Under the pieces are notes generated by a model that did no database searches, was not told the DNA's origin, and worked only from the letters and a program-made list of their open reading frames with translations. DNA of 42,808 nt from a virus. How positions within the stretch are numbered: position 1 is the first letter of the stretch; each line of letters begins with the position of its first letter. Both the position numbers and the translations under genes were made by a program. Positions 30,836-37,978 of this stretch are shown here, piece by piece. Where the stretch lies: positions 1 through 42,808 of IMG/VR virus record IMGVR_UViG_3300006865_000003; one strand, 5' to 3'.

Positions 30836-31711
30836 ATGTCTAACAAGTTTTCTATAGCGCATTCGTTCGATAGCGTTAGCGAGCTAGTGGCGCACGCACG
30901 GCGCGTCGAGAGCGAGTGCGGGATTTTTGAAAACGCAAAAATCGGCGCGCTTGATCGCGTGCCGCGCGCGTGGATATGCAGTGACCGGCCTTATGTGAAC
31001 AGCTACAAGGACGCGTTACAAGCTCTAGAAGAACCCCGATTTGACGCTGGCGTTGATCGTATCGAGAGGCTGACTGAGAAGATTGTAGCGCCGGCCCCAA
31101 CCAGCGTTGCGCGCAAGCTACGGCGCGGCGCGGAGGGCGATGAGTTGGACCTGGCCCGCGTGTGGGACGGCGAGCTAGATACCGCGTGGACAATGGCGCG
31201 ACGCACGCCCGTCCCTAAAGCCTCGCGTGTGCTGGTCGTGGTGCGCGTTAACGCCATGGCTTTTATTAAGGCCGATGTGCTGGCGTGGCGCGGCGTCGCG
31301 GCGCTGGCGTTGGCGGACAGGCTGGAAGCGGCCGGCTACGTTGTGCGCATCGCTGCGCGCCGTCTAGCTGATATTCGCTACGTTAACAGAGCTTACAAAG
31401 GGACGCACACCGTTGACGTGACGGTGCGTAAAGAAGGCGAGCCGCTGGACATTCACCGCGCCGCGTCTCTTATCGCCTCGCCGCTTTTATTTCGAGGCAT
31501 CATGCTTCCTATGACGGCGTTTGAAGCGCCGGCGCGCGTGTCGCCATCGTTTAGTGTTACCTCAAGCGATGGCGATGACGTCGAGGCCCCACCCGGCTTT
31601 GACTTGGTGTTTGTAGCCACAGATCGCGTTAGCGACGCCGATAGCGCCAGCGCATTTGTGCGGCACGCCGTGGCGCGTCTTGAGGCTATAAACACGGAGC
31701 GTGATGCATGA
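30836..31711 (+). CDS. Hypothetical partner of the AAA+ ATPase, possible degenerate VWA-like fold (291 aa)
   Basis: A good site (TAGGAGCAA) precedes the ATG. The centre (about 125-190) has a strand SRVLVVVRVN, then a helix WRGVAALALADRLEAAGY and a second strand VVRIAARR, an order like the first part of a von Willebrand A fold, but the metal-site DxSxS is not seen. The C-terminal part again has strand DLVFVATDRV and a helix. MoxR-type ATPases usually have a VWA partner as next gene, which makes this reading attractive; it remains inference. A loose stem-loop lies in the gap before it (30775-30808). Confidence 0.7.
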   Translation: MSNKFSIAHSFDSVSELVAHARRVESECGIFENAKIGALDRVPRAWICSDRPYVNSYKDALQALEEPRFDAGVDRIERLTEKIVAPAPTSVARKLRRGAEGDELDLARVWDGELDTAWTMARRTPVPKASRVLVVVRVNAMAFIKADVLAWRGVAALALADRLEAAGYVVRIAARRLADIRYVNRAYKGTHTVDVTVRKEGEPLDIHRAASLIASPLLFRGIMLPMTAFEAPARVSPSFSVTSSDGDDVEAPPGFDLVFVATDRVSDADSASAFVRHAVARLEAINTERDA

Positions 31712-31766
31712 GGGCCGTTAGACTGCTTTGCCTGCACGATGACTTATCACGTTATGCGCCCGGTTT

Positions 31767-31787
31767 GGGGCGATGAGCTAAAGGAGC
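31767..31787 (+). promoter_or_regulatory. Recurring ribosome-binding leader (copy 1)
   Basis: The 21 bases ending CTAAAGGAGC, which include the ribosome-binding site of the methyltransferase-like gene, are repeated exactly at 32437-32457 in front of the next gene. In the second place the first bases are also the end of the methyltransferase-like coding frame. Such copying would move a working translation start from gene to gene. Confidence 0.75.
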
Positions 31788-31795
31788 AAACAAAA

Positions 31796-32446
31796 ATGGC
31801 AATGTCGCCCGGCGTTGAAAATGGTCTACACCGGCCGCCCGGCCGCGAAATGCGCGTGCTCGTTGCCTGCGAGCAAAGCGGCGTGGTGCGGCGCGCGTTC
31901 GCTGCGCGTGGGCATGACGCATGGTCATGCGATTTGCTACCCGCCGAAGATCGAAGCAACAAACACATTGTGGGCAAAGTCGAGAACATACTAGATTGGG
32001 GCTGGGACCTCATGGTCGCGCATCCGCCTTGCACACGTCTCTGCAACAGCGGCGTCCGTTGGCTGCACACGCCGCCGCCAGGCCGGACGAAGCAGGACAT
32101 GTGGGACGATATGTACGCCGCCTGCGACCTGTTTATGACGTTGTGGAAGGCGCCCGTCGAGCGCATCGCCATAGAGAACCCGATCATGCACAGGCACGCA
32201 CGCGAGCGAATGGGTTCGAGCCTACCGCGCCACGCGCAGATCATACAACCTTTCCAGTTTGGTCACGGCGAGACGAAAGCGACGTGCTTGTGGCTCAAGA
32301 ACCTGACGCTTCTTGTACCGACGAAAATAGTTGATGGCCGTGAGCCACGCGTTCATCTCATGTCGCCCAGCGCCGACCGCTGGAAAAAACGCTCGCGAAC
32401 ATACACGGGCATTGCCGAAGCGATGGCCGATCAATGGGGGCGATGA
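31796..32446 (+). CDS. Phage DNA cytosine methyltransferase-like protein
   Basis: With the start at 31796 (site AAAGGAG) the product has 216 residues; an ATG at 31850 gives the form without the 18-residue leader. The part from MRVLVACEQSGVVRRAFAAR, GHDAWSCDLLPAED, DLMVAHPPCTRLCNSG and RIAIENPIMH is a family common in phages and annotated as cytosine methyltransferase: it has the SAM-loop-like start, a PPC motif that in true C5-methyltransferases holds the catalytic Cys, and an ENP in the position of ENV. It is shorter than real enzymes and has no clear target-recognition domain, so activity is uncertain. It could protect phage DNA from restriction. Confidence 0.7.
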   Translation: MAMSPGVENGLHRPPGREMRVLVACEQSGVVRRAFAARGHDAWSCDLLPAEDRSNKHIVGKVENILDWGWDLMVAHPPCTRLCNSGVRWLHTPPPGRTKQDMWDDMYAACDLFMTLWKAPVERIAIENPIMHRHARERMGSSLPRHAQIIQPFQFGHGETKATCLWLKNLTLLVPTKIVDGREPRVHLMSPSADRWKKRSRTYTGIAEAMADQWGR

Positions 32447-32457
32447 GCTAAAGGAGC
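32437..32457 (+). promoter_or_regulatory. Recurring ribosome-binding leader (copy 2)
   Basis: Exact 21-base copy of 31767-31787, here crossing the stop of the methyltransferase-like gene and supplying AAAGGAGC for the gene starting at 32465. Confidence 0.75.
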
Positions 32458-32464
32458 TAAGCAC

Positions 32465-32668
32465 ATGACACCTGACTTTGTAATTCTCTCACCCGTCGCA
32501 GGAACGCCGCGAGTTGAGGCAGTCGCCTACACAGACAGTATCACAGCCGCCGCCTGCGTTGTGCGCTCCCTAAGGGCCACAGGGCGTGCGGCTTGGTTCC
32601 GGCGCGCCAATCCAATCGAGGTGCTTTATCGCGAAGCCGGCGCGTTTGACGTACCAAAGGAGGCTTGA
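32465..32668 (+). CDS. Small hypothetical protein (67 aa)
   Basis: The start MTPDFVILSPVAGTPRVEAV has a strong site (AAAGGAG). The product appears to be a small alpha/beta fold with Arg-rich middle (RSLRATGRAAWFRR). Its 3' end holds AAAGGAGG, which is the site for the following gene. Family not recognised. Confidence 0.65.
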   Translation: MTPDFVILSPVAGTPRVEAVAYTDSITAAACVVRSLRATGRAAWFRRANPIEVLYREAGAFDVPKEA

Positions 32669-32671
32669 GCT

Positions 32672-33385
32672 ATGATTAACGAAGTTACCTTCTGGAACGT
32701 GGTTTTTGGCGCTGCTCGCGTGTATGACAAAGCTAACGTGTCCGGCGACGCTCGCGTGTCCGGCTACGCCAGCGTGTCCGGCGACGCTCGCGTGTCCGGC
32801 GACGCTTGCGTGTATGACAAAGCTAACGTGTACGGCGACGCTCGCGTGTCCGGCGCTGCTCGCGTGTCCGGCGACGCTCGCGTGTCCGGCGACGCTCACG
32901 TGTCCGGCTACGCCAGCGTGTCCGGCAACGCTCACGTGTATGGCGACGCTTGCGTGTCCGGCGACGCTCACGTGTCCGGCGACGCTCGCGTGTCCGGCTA
33001 CGCCAGCGTGTCCGGCGACGCTCGCGTGTCCGGCGACGCTCACGTGTCCGGCGACGCTTGCGTGTCCGGCGCTGCTCGCGTGTCCGGCGACGCTCACGTG
33101 TATGGCGACGCTCGCGTGTCCGGCGACGCTCACGTGTCCGGCGACGCTTGCGTGAACACTAAAACCGGCTGCATGCACGGTTATTTCCGCGCACGCAGTG
33201 GGACCTATTGCTTGACGTTGTTCACGACCAAGAGCGGGCGCGTGGGCTTCACGTGGGGGTGTAGGAGCGGAGACGATTTGCGCGCTTATCTTTCCGACCC
33301 CTCTTATGACTGGTTGCGTGACCTTCCTTTAGCTTTTTTGCGTGTGTTCGAGATTACTAACGGGATTGGTCGGGAGAGTGATTAA
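32672..33385 (+). CDS. Hexapeptide-repeat protein (left-handed beta-helix), YdcK-like
   Basis: The product has 237 residues. Residues 15 to about 164 are 25 consecutive hexads of the form A-x-V-(S/Y)-G-(D/Y/A), the sequence code of a left-handed parallel beta-helix, giving about eight coils. Val and Ala point inward; the residue after Ala varies among Arg, His, Cys, Ser and Asn. A C-terminal part (about 165-237: CMHGYFRARSGTYCLTLFTT and on) is a separate small fold. In bacteria such helices occur in acyltransferases (YdcK type), but no catalytic His-loop is evident. A binding surface, perhaps mimicking a charged partner, is equally possible. Site AAAGGAGG. Confidence 0.8.
   Translation: MINEVTFWNVVFGAARVYDKANVSGDARVSGYASVSGDARVSGDACVYDKANVYGDARVSGAARVSGDARVSGDAHVSGYASVSGNAHVYGDACVSGDAHVSGDARVSGYASVSGDARVSGDAHVSGDACVSGAARVSGDAHVYGDARVSGDAHVSGDACVNTKTGCMHGYFRARSGTYCLTLFTTKSGRVGFTWGCRSGDDLRAYLSDPSYDWLRDLPLAFLRVFEITNGIGRESD
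32714..33163 (+). repeat. 18-bp tandem repeat array coding the hexapeptide helix
   Basis: Twenty-five 18-bp units of the type GTGTCCGGCGACGCTNNC follow each other in frame. Third bases are nearly fixed, so units have been copied recently; changes concentrate in the codon after Ala (CGC, CAC, TGC, AGC, AAC) and in the Asp codon (GAC, TAC, GCT). Confidence 0.9.
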
Positions 33386-33627
33386 TGCGGATGCTTGTTC
33401 AAGAACGACACCCCGGCCCGGGCGGCACCCAGTACGTAACGCGCGCGGCCTTTGGCTCCCGGTCCGAAGCGCTTGCCTACGTGGCCAGTCAACCGCCCGC
33501 GACCGCTAGACGCCTATCCGTGTTCGACACGGGTACGCGACAAGAGATAACCCAGGACCGCGCCCACGGATCGGCGTGGTTGACGCAAACCCTTGACGCG
33601 CAGTACGCAACTGGGCTAAGGCGGTGA
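33385..33627 (+). CDS. Hypothetical protein (80 aa)
   Basis: Its ATG overlaps the stop of the repeat protein (TAATG). The product has the sequence pattern of a small beta-alpha fold (MRMLVQERHPGPGGTQYVTR, FGSRSEALAYVASQ). No motif recognised; probably coupled to the repeat protein. Confidence 0.65.
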   Translation: MRMLVQERHPGPGGTQYVTRAAFGSRSEALAYVASQPPATARRLSVFDTGTRQEITQDRAHGSAWLTQTLDAQYATGLRR

Positions 33628-33631
33628 AACT

Positions 33632-34237
33632 ATGCGAGCTACTTACTGGATAATCCGATACGGTCAGGACGGTATGTCTACAAGCGTTTCTGCTGACTTC
33701 CAGGAGGCTCTTAGTAGGCTCGCTGAGGCCACCGGCTTGTCGCAAGACCCTAAACGCGTGCGCCAAGCGTTGGCGCTGTCTGGCGGCTTGTACGCCCAAG
33801 CAGACGGGGCCGGAAGCGTTTATGTCATGGTGCGTGAGCGCCTGACACCCAAAAAGACGAAGGGGCCCGGCGCAAAAGACGCGCGGTGTCGCGCATACAG
33901 CGCCACGGTGCGTGTGGTGAGGGTCTATTCGACAACGCAAAAGCTGGTGACCAAGACAAATCTAAGCGACATAGCGGGCTTGTTCGAACTGCTGTCCGTC
34001 GAGGCTTTTCGCGTCGCCTTGACTGCGATAGGCGACGAGCCTTGCGTTTATTCGAGCTTTGCCGAACAAGAAATAAAGCACCGACTTCCAGGTATTCGCG
34101 CCAATCTGGCCAAAGCAAAGGCCGAAGGCAAAGAAACCATAACCGTAATATTTCCGAAAACCAAAGAAAACGAGGGGCTTGAAGTCATGAAAACACCTGT
34201 GGGAGAGTTTTGGATCGGCGTTGATATTCAGGTCTGA
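33632..34237 (+). CDS. Hypothetical protein (201 aa)
   Basis: Starts MRATYWIIRYGQDGMSTSVS, resembling the start of the previous small protein (both open with a short strand, Gly/Gln turn and a later helix), so the two may be related. The middle is basic (RLTPKKTKGPGAKDARCRA). The end is helix KHRLPGIRANLAKAKAEGKE, then strand TITVIFPK. No known domain. It directly precedes the primase-helicase gene. Confidence 0.65.
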   Translation: MRATYWIIRYGQDGMSTSVSADFQEALSRLAEATGLSQDPKRVRQALALSGGLYAQADGAGSVYVMVRERLTPKKTKGPGAKDARCRAYSATVRVVRVYSTTQKLVTKTNLSDIAGLFELLSVEAFRVALTAIGDEPCVYSSFAEQEIKHRLPGIRANLAKAKAEGKETITVIFPKTKENEGLEVMKTPVGEFWIGVDIQV

Positions 34238-34239
34238 CC

Positions 34240-36510
34240 GTGAATATTGACGATAAAGTACTTAACGACTTGGCGCGCTCTGGTATAGACCCACGCCTTG
34301 CCTTCGCCGATCCGCCGCATGGGCTTGGGTTTGGGGTTACCGACGACGCCAGCGTTGACGTTCACCCTAGCCTTAAGCCCAAGCCAGGTCTGGTTATCCC
34401 CTACTACGGGATAGACCGCTCGCCTATGCTGGGCGATGACGGCCGGCCGTTCCTGCGTGTGCGCATCTTTGAGGAAGACGAAGCGTTGCCCGTCGGCGGC
34501 TTTGTGAAGCCCAAGAAAAAGCCGAAATATCTTCAAGGCGAGGGCACCGGCGTTCGCGCCTATTTCTGTCCGATTGTGGACTGGGAAGCTGTGTTTTCGG
34601 ACAAAAATCAGCCGGTCGTGATTACAGAGGGCGAGAAGAAAGCCGCGCGCGCCTGCGTGGAGGGCTTCCCTACTATCGCGCTTGGCGGCGTTTTCAACTT
34701 TATGCAGGAAGGCCGCTTCTTGTCGGATCTGGCCAATCGCGGCGACGCGTGGCGTGGTAAGATTGTTTATATCGCCTTCGATAGCGACCGCCGCTCTAAC
34801 GCCTGGATCAGGGAAGCCGAGCGCCGGCTGGCGCACGAGCTTTCGACCTTGCGGCACGCCGATGTGCGGCTGGTCGACATACCCGGCAAAGACGCCGGCT
34901 ATGATCTTGATGGAAAGAAGCTACCTGACATTAAAGTCGGCCTTGACGACTTCCTACAAGACCGTGGGCCGCAGGCGCTGGCCGATCTGTTCGCTTCGTC
35001 CGAAAGCATGTCAGAGCTAGACAAGAAAGTCCTACAGATTAACCAGTTCGCCGCCTGGATCAGCGCAGAAGGCAAGGTGTACTACCCCGAAAAGGGGCGC
35101 TACGTCGCCAAGAACGATTTCATCAAAGGCGAGGACGCGGGGGCCATAAAAATTGAGCGCATCGGCGTGAGCAAGAAAGGCCCAAAGCCGCTTACGCCGC
35201 TGCGCGTGGCTGACGAATGGCTTTCACACCCCAACCGACGCGGCTACGACGATGCTCAATTCGCACCCGGCATGCCTGCTGTGTTTAACGACGACAGAAC
35301 CGGCCAAGTCATCTTGAATACGTTTTCGGGATTACATTCCGAAGAAGGCGACGTGTCTCGCTTTCTGCGCATGACCGAGCTGGTGTTCGGCGAGCTTAAC
35401 GACGACCTTAAAGACTTCGCGTTGAAGCTGGTGGCCTATAAAGCGCAGAACCCAGGTGTTAAGCCGCCTATCGCCATCTTGCTTGTGGGCAACGAGGGTG
35501 GCGGTAAGGGCTTGTGGTGTACGATGGTGCAAAAGGCGTTCGAGCCTTACTCCATGTATATGGAGGCTAATACCCTTCTTTTAGATTATAACGGTTACCT
35601 TGAGCGCAACCTTATCTTGTTTGTGGACGAAGCCCAGGGCGACACCATGCACAAGGTCGCGCCGCGTCTGCGCGCCTACGTTGTCGGCAACACAATGACG
35701 ATTAACGAGAAGTACCGCAAAGCGCGCGAGATGCGCAGCCCGAGCATGTTTCTGATTACCGCCAACGACCGCGCGGCCGGCTCGTTTAAAGATGACGACC
35801 GCCGGTATTTTGTCGTGCAGGCCCCGAACGCCGACCCGGCGCTCAAAGAGTTCTACGTGGAAAGCTACGACTGGGTTAACCGCCAAGACGGCGGCAAAGC
35901 CATCATGCACTATCTGCTTAACTACGATCTCAAGGGCTGGACGCCGCCGATGCGCGCGCCGCTCACGCAAGAGAAGTATATCGCCCGCACCGAGGGCATG
36001 ACGCCTATTCAGCGCGTCGCGGCGCAGATGAAGGAAGCCGACATTAACATCGTCTTCCAATGGATCACGGCCGCGCTCGACTACGCCGCCCAGGCGAAAC
36101 AGTCTGCCAGCGCAGGCACGCCAGCCAAAGAGCTTAAACGCCTCACTGATCTTGAGATTTATCTACCGCTTATGCCGATTCGCCCGTTCTACACGGCGGA
36201 GGAGCTTAACATGATTTTCCCTTATCTGGCCGAGCAGCTTGTCGGCGCACGCAATCGAGAGCTGCGAGAGCTGACGCCGGCGCAGTTGTCGCGCCAGCTT
36301 CGCAACGCCGGCATTATGACGCTCAAGCCCGCCGACGAGGACTGCGTGGCCGGCTTCAAACACAACGGCAAGCGAGACCATTACCTGATCGTGTCCAACG
36401 TCGATCACCCCTGCTGGAAAGAGAAGTGGACACAGGAGAGATTTTCTGCTGCAATGAAAACGTTCCAAAGCTACGGGCAAATCGCCCAAGACATGAGGGC
36501 AAAAAAGTGA
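34240..36510 (+). CDS. Primase-helicase: DUF3854/toprim-like domain plus SF3 (D5-type) helicase
   Basis: The product has 756 residues from a GTG start. The N-terminal part holds a toprim-like domain: VVITEGEKKAARAC near 127-140 and VYIAFDSDRRSN near 176-187, as in DUF3854 proteins of plasmids and phages. The C-terminal part is a superfamily 3 helicase with Walker A LLVGNEGGGKGLW near 415-427 and Walker B LILFVDEAQGD near 457-467, followed by SPSMFLITANDRAAGSF. It would unwind the origin and make or prime start sites for the family A polymerase. The last 29 codons have been copied into the next segment (see 36424-36796). Confidence 0.85.
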   Translation: MNIDDKVLNDLARSGIDPRLAFADPPHGLGFGVTDDASVDVHPSLKPKPGLVIPYYGIDRSPMLGDDGRPFLRVRIFEEDEALPVGGFVKPKKKPKYLQGEGTGVRAYFCPIVDWEAVFSDKNQPVVITEGEKKAARACVEGFPTIALGGVFNFMQEGRFLSDLANRGDAWRGKIVYIAFDSDRRSNAWIREAERRLAHELSTLRHADVRLVDIPGKDAGYDLDGKKLPDIKVGLDDFLQDRGPQALADLFASSESMSELDKKVLQINQFAAWISAEGKVYYPEKGRYVAKNDFIKGEDAGAIKIERIGVSKKGPKPLTPLRVADEWLSHPNRRGYDDAQFAPGMPAVFNDDRTGQVILNTFSGLHSEEGDVSRFLRMTELVFGELNDDLKDFALKLVAYKAQNPGVKPPIAILLVGNEGGGKGLWCTMVQKAFEPYSMYMEANTLLLDYNGYLERNLILFVDEAQGDTMHKVAPRLRAYVVGNTMTINEKYRKAREMRSPSMFLITANDRAAGSFKDDDRRYFVVQAPNADPALKEFYVESYDWVNRQDGGKAIMHYLLNYDLKGWTPPMRAPLTQEKYIARTEGMTPIQRVAAQMKEADINIVFQWITAALDYAAQAKQSASAGTPAKELKRLTDLEIYLPLMPIRPFYTAEELNMIFPYLAEQLVGARNRELRELTPAQLSRQLRNAGIMTLKPADEDCVAGFKHNGKRDHYLIVSNVDHPCWKEKWTQERFSAAMKTFQSYGQIAQDMRAKK

Positions 36511-36796
36511 GCAACATACCCAGTGATCCGCGCGACATGCTGCGTCTTTACCGCGACATGCTGCGTCTTTACCGCGACGTGCTGCGTCTTTACCGCGACG
36601 TGCGCGAGAAGCGCTTGCTTATGCAGAAGCAAGTGGACACAGGAGAGATTTTCTGCTGCAATGAAAAACGTTCCAAAGCTACGGGCAAATCGCCCAAGAC
36701 ATGAGGGCAAAAAAGTGAGCAACATACCCAGTGATCCGCGCGACATGCTGCGTCTTTACCGCGACGTGCGCGAGAAGCGCTTGCTTATGCAGAAGC
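36424..36796 (+). repeat. Nested tandem duplication across the primase end and next gene start
   Basis: Unit A (36424-36630) and unit B (36631-36796) share the primase C-terminal coding, the junction and the start of the next gene. Both units and the sequence after B begin with AAGTGGAC (36424, 36631, 36797), the signature of duplication at a short homology. Unit A has three copies of a 21-bp piece (GACATGCTGCGTCTTTACCGC and variants), unit B one. Unit B has one extra A (five instead of four after ATG), so its copied primase end is out of frame. Confidence 0.92.
36507..36704 (+). pseudogene. Truncated duplicate start of the 124-residue gene
   Basis: The GTG overlaps the primase stop. The reading begins MSNIPSDPRDMLRLYRD as in the intact gene, has two extra MLRLYRD-type heptads, continues to MQKQVD and then runs into the copied primase end in a wrong frame (TGEIFCCNEKRSKATG) and stops. 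It is the upstream half of a recent duplication; a 65-residue peptide might still be made since the start signals are intact. Confidence 0.75.
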
Positions 36797-37089
36797 AAGT
36801 GGACGCCGTGTCGAAGTTCGAGGGAGAGCTTAAGAACGCCCTTATCGACGCCATCCCCAAGAGCGGCGACGGTATTGTTGCTGACGGCTACAGCGCCGTG
36901 GTCACGACAAAAACCAAGCCAACGGTCAAGGACTGGGCGGCGTTCCACGAGTATGTGGCCAACACGGGCCGGTTTGACATGCTGCAAAAACGCTTGGCCG
37001 ACGCCGCCGTCACTGATACAGAGGGCTGGGAGAGTCTTCCCGGCATGGGCACTTTCAACGTGGTTGACCTTAGCGTCACCAAAGTCTAG
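36715..37089 (+). CDS. Conserved phage replication-associated protein (124 aa)
   Basis: The GTG at 36715 is the start of the intact second copy. A helical N-terminus (MLRLYRDVREKRLLMQKQVD) is followed by a short alpha/beta part: AVVTTKTKPTVKDWAAFHEY, GRFDMLQKRLADAAV, then FNVVDLSVTKV. I recognise this pattern (KTKP.V.DW..F..Y and FNVV.LSVTK at the end) in small proteins near replication genes of many phages; function unknown. Readings from further upstream (36523) run through copied primase sequence and are rejected. Confidence 0.75.
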   Translation: MSNIPSDPRDMLRLYRDVREKRLLMQKQVDAVSKFEGELKNALIDAIPKSGDGIVADGYSAVVTTKTKPTVKDWAAFHEYVANTGRFDMLQKRLADAAVTDTEGWESLPGMGTFNVVDLSVTKV

Positions 37090-37100
37090 GAGATAACGCC

Positions 37101-37439
37101 GTGGAAAACGAAACTGTTGAAAACCGCGAAGTTCCCGAGTTCACCGAGGAAAAGCGCGAAGCCTGCATCGCCTTGGTTAACAACTTCGGGCAGATCACCG
37201 CACAGGTCGCCGATGGCGACTGGCTTTTCGTCGCGACGGTAGGCGCTTCGTTCGCCGCCGCCGCTGTCGCTCAAGGTTATTTCAATCAACGGCTTGCCGA
37301 CGACGCGGACCCCGTGCGCGTCGCTAACGTGACTGAGGAAGTGTCGCGCATGTTTCAAGAGCTTCTGCAAACGACAATCGAAGAAATTGAGCGTTTGTCC
37401 GCAGAAAAGCGCTTGACGGACGCCGCCGCTGACTACTAA
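37101..37439 (+). CDS. Hypothetical helical protein (112 aa)
   Basis: Starts at a GTG with TAGGAGA in front. Acidic at the N-terminus (ENETVENREVPEFTEEKREA), with an apolar middle helix (WLFVATVGASFAAAAVAQGY) that could be buried in a bundle, and acidic helices at the end. The next protein has similar length, acidity and an Ala/Val-rich core, so both may be related. Unknown function. Confidence 0.65.
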   Translation: MENETVENREVPEFTEEKREACIALVNNFGQITAQVADGDWLFVATVGASFAAAAVAQGYFNQRLADDADPVRVANVTEEVSRMFQELLQTTIEEIERLSAEKRLTDAAADY

Positions 37440-37475
37440 GGTCACGCTGCCGGTATGGCTGTAGGAGCAAAGCAC

Positions 37476-37967
37476 ATGAGCGCCGAAGACAAGATCAAGA
37501 CCAGAACCATTGGCCCGGATGGGCCGGACCGCGTTTTTTTGGAAGAGGCTGAAAATGTGGCGAGCGACGCGCTTGCGACGATTGTCGCAGCTACGCGTGG
37601 CGACGATCACCGTGTTATTAACGTTGTTTCCATCCTCGCGACCATGGCCGTGGCAAAGATTGCCGCTTCGCAAGTGGTTGTCGACAACGCCAACAAAGGA
37701 GCTGATCTGCAAGGCATACTAGAGGCGTTGAGTAACGTGGACAACACCATCAAAATGGGCGATCAAATTACCGAGGCTATCGCTGAAGCCATCCGTCACG
37801 ATATTCGCGGCGTTTTGTCAAAGCGCGCGGCGTTTTTGACCGCCATGTCGCTTCTCGCCGCGAAGGCTGACGCCGACGCCGAGGCTGCCAAGGCGAGCGC
37901 GGAAATCACAACGGCGGCTCCGACTGCTGAGCCGGTGGAACCGCGTAAGACTGAGACCGTTCACTAA
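37476..37967 (+). CDS. Hypothetical helical protein (163 aa)
   Basis: The ATG at 37476 has a TAGGAGCAA site; an upstream in-frame start at 37455 covers the site itself and is rejected. The product has long Ala/Val-rich helices (VINVVSILATMAVAKIAASQ, RAAFLTAMSLLAAKADAD) and a Thr/Ala/Glu/Pro tail. It could be a small oligomeric helical protein. No known domain. Confidence 0.65.
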   Translation: MSAEDKIKTRTIGPDGPDRVFLEEAENVASDALATIVAATRGDDHRVINVVSILATMAVAKIAASQVVVDNANKGADLQGILEALSNVDNTIKMGDQITEAIAEAIRHDIRGVLSKRAAFLTAMSLLAAKADADAEAAKASAEITTAAPTAEPVEPRKTETVH

Positions 37968-37978
37968 GGAGAACATGC

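Noticed and set aside
32714-33163. CRISPR-like regular repeats
   Set aside because: Units are 18 bp without spacers and code a regular protein repeat in frame.
32570-33178. Long minus-strand frame with AGHASVAGH repeats, and a plus-strand frame with CPATLAC repeats
   Set aside because: Both are other-frame shadows of the 18-bp array in the hexapeptide-repeat gene; neither has its own start signals.
36523-36714. Extended start for the 124-residue protein with CCVFTAT repeats
   Set aside because: This part is the 21-bp triplication read in a wrong frame followed by copied primase sequence; the GTG at 36715 matches the duplicate's start.
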